Assembly: GCA_900769345.1 (NCBI GenBank)
Contig: CAAGGJ010000088.1
Coordinates: 1 to 10,058 of the forward strand
DNA from: Bacteroidales bacterium
GTDB taxonomy: Bacteria; Bacteroidota; Bacteroidia; Bacteroidales; Muribaculaceae
Length of the DNA: 10,058 bases
Direction: 5' to 3'
In this document: positions 7,364 to 10,058 of the stretch, one piece after another
Layout of the letters: each line of letters opens with the position of its first letter
Numbering within the stretch: position 1 is the first letter of the stretch
The notes under the pieces: generated by a model
The model's input: the letters and a program-made list of their open reading frames with translations, nothing else
Databases searched by the model: none
Told to the model about the DNA's origin: nothing
Translations under genes and position numbers: made by a program

Positions 7364-8434
7364 ATGAGAATATTAACTTCGTTGGTGCTTATGGCTGCAA
7401 GCGTAACGCTGATGGCAGGGGAGCACTACAAAATCACTACTACCTATCAAGGCGACAAATTTGATGGTAAAGAGGTGAAACTTATCGACTTCGACACCGA
7501 CACCGTGATGGCTACAACCGTGGTTAAGGACGGTAAGGCAGTGGTTGAGGGCGACATAGAGGGTTCGTGCATCGCCAATCTGTCGACGGCAGGCGCCGGT
7601 GGCTATCTGGTGGTGGAGAAGGGAGAGATAACGCTCATTTTCGACGAGTCGAAGCCTCGCAGTGGCACCGCTCAGGGCACCGAACTCAATAGTCGCTTCA
7701 ATAAGTTCTTCGAGGATAATGTGAAGTCGAATAATGCAGCGTTTGAAATAGCAATTCGCCTTCGCAACAACGAAATCGACACTCAAGAGGCACAACGCTT
7801 GCGCGATTCGCTCAGCGTGGATATGAGCCGACGCGTTACCGAATTGTATAAGAATAACCTTGATAATGGCATTGGCCGATGGGCGTTTGTCAACTATCTT
7901 ATGCGCTACGACGACCTTGCTAAAGTGAAGGCTTATCTTGCCGAAGTGCCTGAATCGTATGCCGCTCTGCCCAAGGTGAAGGCAATCTACGACCGTGCGG
8001 CTGCAAAGGCGGTCACTGCCGAGGGAAGCAAGTTTATCGATTTCGAAGTGGAGGAAAGTGCCGGAAAGACCACTCGCTTGTCGGATTACGTGGGAAAAGG
8101 CAAATTGGTGATTCTCGATTTTTGGGCAAGTTGGTGCGGTCCATGCCGTCGCGAAGCACGTGGACTCAAGGAAATCTATGCTAAATATCGCGACAAGGGC
8201 CTTGAGATAGTGGGCGTGGCTGTTCACGACCGTCCGGAGGACACCAAGCGCGCCATTGAGCAGCAACAACTCACTTGGGTGCATATTATCAATGCACAAG
8301 ATGTGCCCGGTAAACTCTATGGATTTAATGAAATCCCTCAAATCTACATTATCGACGGCGAAGGCACTATCATAGCCAAAGGCCTGCACGGCGAAGAGTT
8401 GAAGGCAAAGGTCGACGAATTGATGTCGAAATAA
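7364..8434 (+). CDS. Periplasmic DUF4369 / TlpA-like thiol-disulfide oxidoreductase
   Basis: A 356-residue exported protein of the TlpA/ResA thioredoxin-like group in the form usual for Bacteroidetes: signal peptide (residues 1-19, LVLMAASVTLMAG, no lipobox), a DUF4369 domain (about 20-110: DGKEVKLIDFDTDTVMATT, LVVEKGEITLIFD), a helical linker with the LRDSLS segment (about 110-215), and a redoxin/thioredoxin domain (about 218-356). The active site is WCGPC with Cys 258 and Cys 261, preceded by FWAS, and the cis-proline is Pro 325 in NEIPQIYII, so it should be catalytically competent for reducing or exchanging disulfides in the periplasm. Its substrate is unknown; relatives serve cytochrome maturation or general thiol repair, which is family knowledge and not shown here. 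Terminators on both sides make it a single-gene unit. I saw no convincing promoter in the 47 bases after the upstream terminator. Confidence 0.93.
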   Translation: MRILTSLVLMAASVTLMAGEHYKITTTYQGDKFDGKEVKLIDFDTDTVMATTVVKDGKAVVEGDIEGSCIANLSTAGAGGYLVVEKGEITLIFDESKPRSGTAQGTELNSRFNKFFEDNVKSNNAAFEIAIRLRNNEIDTQEAQRLRDSLSVDMSRRVTELYKNNLDNGIGRWAFVNYLMRYDDLAKVKAYLAEVPESYAALPKVKAIYDRAAAKAVTAEGSKFIDFEVEESAGKTTRLSDYVGKGKLVILDFWASWCGPCRREARGLKEIYAKYRDKGLEIVGVAVHDRPEDTKRAIEQQQLTWVHIINAQDVPGKLYGFNEIPQIYIIDGEGTIIAKGLHGEELKAKVDELMSK

Positions 8435-8491
8435 GCATTTTTGCACACATATATTGTGTAACAAAACCGGCAAACTATAGAGGTGTGAAAT

Positions 8492-8541
8492 TAATCAAAG
8501 CGACTTGAGCGGGACGATACCCGGGCAAGTCGCTTTGATTA
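8492..8541. terminator. Shared bidirectional terminator between convergent genes
   Basis: A perfect 16-bp stem: TAATCAAAGCGACTTG (8492-8507) pairs with CAAGTCGCTTTGATTA (8526-8541). Inside the 18-base loop, CGGG (8510-8513) can pair with CCCG (8520-8523). The stem ends in A/T-rich sequence on both sides (TTATTGTTTATTT on the plus strand, TTAATTTCAC reading the minus strand), so it can stop the thioredoxin transcript and the opposing amidase-like transcript. It is 57 bases from the plus-strand stop and 23 from the minus-strand stop. Confidence 0.9.
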
Positions 8542-8564
8542 TTATTGTTTATTTGAAGATTTCG

Positions 8565-9428
8565 TTATTCCGCCATGCGTATTATTCTCACGCCGATGGC
8601 GGTTTTGTTTCGGCGGATGTAGTCGGCAAGGTTTATTTCCTCTATTTGCACCTTTTTGCCCACCGATGAGGCGTTGAGCAAGTAGGGCACATTGTCCTTC
8701 ATTACTATCACGCCCATGTGCTGCACGTCGAGCCCCTTGATGTTAGTGACAATAGCCACAAAGTCGCCGCTGCGCACCACCTTTTTCATACGCTTTTGGC
8801 TGTTGAAATCCACCTTATAATAAGGGAAGCGGTGGTTGCGGTAGCCTATTTCGGTGCCTTTAATCTTTTGGAAAGTGGCATCGTCGGCAAGTGCTGGATA
8901 TTTGTCGCGGTTTTTGCTCATGAAGTCGATGTTCTTTACCAGATATTGCACACCATCGAGATCTTGAGTAATTTCTTTGATATTGCCGCGATAGGAATTT
9001 TCGATAATCCAGTCGCTAATGTAGTGCAAACGCGAAGCATATCCGTTGATGTTTCCGGTGCGATAGCGAATGGCTTCAAGGTTGTGAGCGAAGTCGCGCC
9101 ACGAGTATCGTCCGGTGAGGGTGGTACGGGTGAGTGCATATAGCGTTTCCACAAAAGTGGTGCAGTCGAGCTCGTCGATATTGATGGTGAGCATCTCGTT
9201 GTTGCCCTCGAGTGTGTGAGCCACATAGGGAGTGCCCATAAGCCATTCGCCGTATTTTGCCACGAGCTGATTGGCGTCCTTGATGCCGCTTTCAAAACCC
9301 TGACGGAGCAGTTCGCTTATCTTGGTGGTGTCGTTGGCGCAATGAAATCGCATCTCTTGCGGAGTGGCTGCTTGTGATGTGAATATGCTGTTAGCAGCTA
9401 ATAATAGTAGTATGAGTAATTTTTTCAT
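8565..9428 (-). CDS. DUF1460 family exported protein, N-acetylmuramoyl-L-alanine amidase-like (NlpC/P60 fold)
   Basis: A 287-residue exported protein of the DUF1460 family, related to the papain-like NlpC/P60 cell-wall hydrolases and annotated in databases as N-acetylmuramoyl-L-alanine amidase-like. A signal peptide covers residues 1-20 or 21 (KKLLILLLLAANSIFTSQA). The probable nucleophile is Cys 89 in DELDCTTFVETLYAL, and the probable catalytic His is 237 in DVQHMGVIV; LMGTPYVA (about 63-70) and SGDFVAIVTN (220-229) are further family motifs, so the enzyme looks intact. It should act on peptidoglycan or muropeptides in the periplasm. The start at 9428 gives a proper signal peptide. It is transcribed alone, convergent with the thioredoxin gene and divergent from the rRNA promoters. 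A weak promoter-like TAGTTTGC lies at 9462-9455 on the minus strand, without a good -33 partner. Confidence 0.93.
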   Translation of the reverse strand: MKKLLILLLLAANSIFTSQAATPQEMRFHCANDTTKISELLRQGFESGIKDANQLVAKYGEWLMGTPYVAHTLEGNNEMLTINIDELDCTTFVETLYALTRTTLTGRYSWRDFAHNLEAIRYRTGNINGYASRLHYISDWIIENSYRGNIKEITQDLDGVQYLVKNIDFMSKNRDKYPALADDATFQKIKGTEIGYRNHRFPYYKVDFNSQKRMKKVVRSGDFVAIVTNIKGLDVQHMGVIVMKDNVPYLLNASSVGKKVQIEEINLADYIRRNKTAIGVRIIRMAE

Positions 9429-9444
9429 ATCAGTGTTTGGTTAC

Positions 9445-9460
9445 GTTTGCCGGTGCAAAC
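9445..9460. promoter_or_regulatory. Small perfect inverted repeat upstream of the DUF1460 gene
   Basis: GTTTGC (9445-9450) and GCAAAC (9455-9460) flank the four bases CGGT, 16-32 bases upstream of the DUF1460 start codon. It could be an operator or a 5'-UTR hairpin. It overlaps the weak promoter-like box TAGTTTGC. At only six pairs it may also be chance. Confidence 0.35.
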
Positions 9461-9680
9461 TATTTCTTTTTCTTGGTTTTGTTCTGCGAAATTACTCAAA
9501 ATCTCAATAATTGCCAAACGATTTTCGCCGATGTCCGTCTTTAGGCCTACTTTTAATGACAATTTGACACATAGTATTAAAATAATAGCAAAATCAAGCT
9601 GTAGAGCCTCGAATGTACGGGATGACGATTTTTTGTAATGCGAAGAAATGCCCTTTGGGTGGCTTCTGAGCGGTGTTTAG
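9461..9680. other. Intergenic stretch with no recognisable gene
   Basis: This part of the divergent spacer between the DUF1460 gene and the rRNA promoters shows no tRNA, no credible coding region and no strong repeat. It is A/T-rich, and I found no TAnnTTTG box with a matching TTTG on either strand. A 63-codon open frame on the plus strand (9447-9638) lacks a family pattern and coding character. Confidence 0.6.
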
Positions 9681-9720
9681 AAAGAAATCTAAAATTTTTT
9701 CGAGATTGTTTTGCGAAATG

Positions 9721-9752
9721 TTTGGTCAGTTCGGAAAAAAGATATAACTTTG
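9721..9752 (+). promoter_or_regulatory. Upstream rRNA-type promoter P1
   Basis: TTTG (9721-9724), a 20-base spacer and TAACTTTG (9745-9752) match the Bacteroidetes housekeeping promoter TTTG-N(19-21)-TAnnTTTG at every defined position. The upstream 9680-9720 is A/T-rich with A and T runs (AAAATTTTTT at 9691-9700), like an UP element. The downstream GCACCCGC is common after stable-RNA promoters of Bacteroidales. Transcription should start a few bases after 9752. Confidence 0.85.
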
Positions 9753-9767
9753 CACCCGCAAACGAGG

Positions 9768-9814
9768 AAAAACCTAAGGGTTTTCAAAGAAAAATGAAAT
9801 TTTTTTAGGTTTTT
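9768..9814 (+). repeat. Inverted repeat in the P1 leader, between the two promoters
   Basis: AAAAACCTAA (9768-9777) and TTAGGTTTTT (9805-9814) are perfect complements over 10 bp around a 27-base loop. The left arm can instead fold locally (CC-TAA-GG with flanking A-T pairs to 9785, one A-G mismatch). The region downstream, with the palindrome GAAAAATTTTTC (9815-9826), is A/T-rich and sits where an UP element of the second promoter would be. Confidence 0.6.
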
Positions 9815-9834
9815 GAAAAATTTTTCGAAAAACA

Positions 9835-9867
9835 TTTGGTGGATTCGAAATTTTTGCAGTAACTTTG
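9835..9867 (+). promoter_or_regulatory. Downstream rRNA-type promoter P2
   Basis: TTTG (9835-9838), a 21-base spacer and TAACTTTG (9860-9867), identical in both boxes to P1 and spaced within the Bacteroidetes range. The boxes are about 115 bases after those of P1. Initiation is expected near 9871-9874, directly at the left edge of the structured leader. Confidence 0.85.
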
Positions 9868-9872
9868 CAGAA

Positions 9873-9937
9873 CCAATCGCCTCGCGAAACAAAGCGGGCG
9901 TTTTTTTACCGCCGGTTTTAAAGCGGCAGGCGACTGG
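9873..9937 (+). promoter_or_regulatory. Competing antiterminator-like stem of the rRNA leader
   Basis: CCAATCGCCT (9873-9882) pairs with AGGCGACTGG (9928-9937), nine pairs of ten with one A-C mismatch. Its left arm uses the same CGCC needed by the T7 hairpin, so the two folds exclude each other. A small inner hairpin GCCG/CGGC (9911-9914 with 9924-9927) would stack directly against the outer stem. Confidence 0.5.
9878..9907 (+). terminator. Terminator-like hairpin with T7 inside the rRNA leader
   Basis: CGCC (9878-9881) plus CGC (9883-9885), with U9882 bulged, pairs with GCG (9894-9896) plus GGCG (9897-9900) across an 8-base loop, followed at once by seven T (9901-9907). This is the form of an intrinsic terminator, sited only about 10 bases into the P2 transcript. 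Confidence 0.65.
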
Positions 9938-9940
9938 GAA

Positions 9941-9952
9941 GATCTTTGAAAT
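9941..9952 (+). promoter_or_regulatory. boxA-like element of the rRNA leader
   Basis: GATCTTTGAAAT resembles the boxA antitermination element of rRNA operons (enterobacterial TGCTCTTTAACA), sharing the TCTTT core and about seven of ten aligned bases. Family knowledge: boxA RNA loads NusB-NusE to keep polymerase elongating. It lies 3-4 bases after the competing stem. Assignment in this phylum is inference. Confidence 0.5.
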
Positions 9953-9970
9953 GATTGCGAAAGGAAACAA

Positions 9971-10027
9971 TTGACAACAGTGAGAGACAAGGAAAGGTAA
10001 AAGACCTGAGAACATTGTCCTCGTCAA
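9971..10027 (+). other. Long imperfect stem at the 3' side of the rRNA leader
   Basis: TTGAC (9971-9975) pairs with GTCAA (10023-10027); GAG (9982-9984) and GACAA (9986-9990), with one bulged A, pair with TTGTC (10015-10019) and CTC (10020-10022); AGGT (9995-9998) and ACCT (10004-10007) close the tip. This is a plausible leader fold or processing signal before 16S rRNA. Leader-trailer pairing cannot be tested because the trailer is outside the window. Confidence 0.4.
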
Positions 10028-10058
10028 GAAATTTCTGAAGACAGGTAAACGAATAAAT

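Larger units (their letters stand above)
9868..10058 (+). other. 5' leader of a presumptive 16S rRNA operon (gene starts beyond the window)
   Basis: The sequence after P2 contains AAGATCTTTGAAAT, a form found in front of 16S genes in Bacteroidales, then an A/G-rich stretch ending in ACAGGTAAACGAATAAAT at the edge. No coding frame, and no part of 16S itself (no AGAGTTTGAT), is present. Tandem strong promoters, the long structured leader and lack of an ORF together support an rRNA operon; another stable RNA remains possible. Confidence 0.75.

Noticed and set aside
8441..8464. Imperfect dyad TTG-c-ACACA ... TGTGT-aa-CAA just after the thioredoxin stop codon
   Set aside because: Only five contiguous pairs with a tight A/T loop, and a far stronger terminator follows; likely incidental.
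7373..8473. 366-codon open frame on the minus strand, opposite the thioredoxin gene
   Set aside because: It is a shadow of a clear TlpA-like gene; its protein shows no family pattern and is rich in His, Cys and Ile as expected from reversed codons.
8718..9143. 141-codon open frame on the plus strand inside the DUF1460 gene
   Set aside because: It is antisense to an intact gene with catalytic motifs, and has no recognisable domain or signal.
9447..9638. 63-codon open frame on the plus strand in the intergenic region
   Set aside because: It starts in the upstream region of the DUF1460 gene, shows no family pattern and no promoter, and is of a length expected by chance.
9689..10027. 112-codon open frame on the minus strand over the rRNA promoters and leader
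   Set aside because: Rich in Phe and Lys from A/T runs; it overlaps two near-consensus promoters and a structured leader.
1..10058. CRISPR arrays, insertion sequences, tRNA genes
   Set aside because: No regularly spaced short repeats, no transposase-like protein and no cloverleaf-like segment were seen on either strand.

Overview
The window looks like a gut-type member of the Bacteroidales, possibly Muribaculaceae or a relative. The evidence is a SusC/SusD pair with DUF4843 and PKD-like lipoproteins, surface-lipoprotein signals of the Bacteroidetes kind, absence of clear Shine-Dalgarno sequences, a DUF4369-TlpA protein, and promoters of the Bacteroidetes form TTTG-N(20-21)-TAnnTTTG. The family-level placement is only an impression from protein style.

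Layout. Positions 1-5407 hold the 3' part of a plus-strand nutrient-uptake operon: the C-terminal part of a SusC-family TonB-dependent transporter, its SusD-family partner, a DUF4843 lipoprotein and a PKD-like lipoprotein, separated by only 9-31 bases. After a 102-base gap with a GC-rich hairpin comes a secreted protein (5510-7255) with a jelly-roll-like N-terminal region, two closely similar repeats of about 160 residues and a type IX-sorting-like tail. A strong terminator at 7278-7316 closes this block. A periplasmic DUF4369-thioredoxin protein (7364-8434) follows and converges on a minus-strand DUF1460 amidase-like gene (8565-9428); the two share a long palindromic terminator at 8492-8541.

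The last 630 bases hold no protein gene that I believe. They carry two near-consensus promoters in tandem and a structured leader with a boxA-like element, which I read as the start of a ribosomal RNA operon whose 16S gene begins just past the right edge. The leader contains a hairpin followed by seven T, and a competing stem that would abolish it, resembling an attenuator.

How the genes work together. SusC, SusD and the two lipoproteins should form an outer-membrane import complex for an unknown ligand; no glycoside hydrolase, peptidase, sulfatase or regulator lies in the window, so no substrate can be assigned. The secreted repeat protein may act with this complex, but that rests only on adjacency. 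The thioredoxin and amidase-like genes look like independent envelope housekeeping genes.
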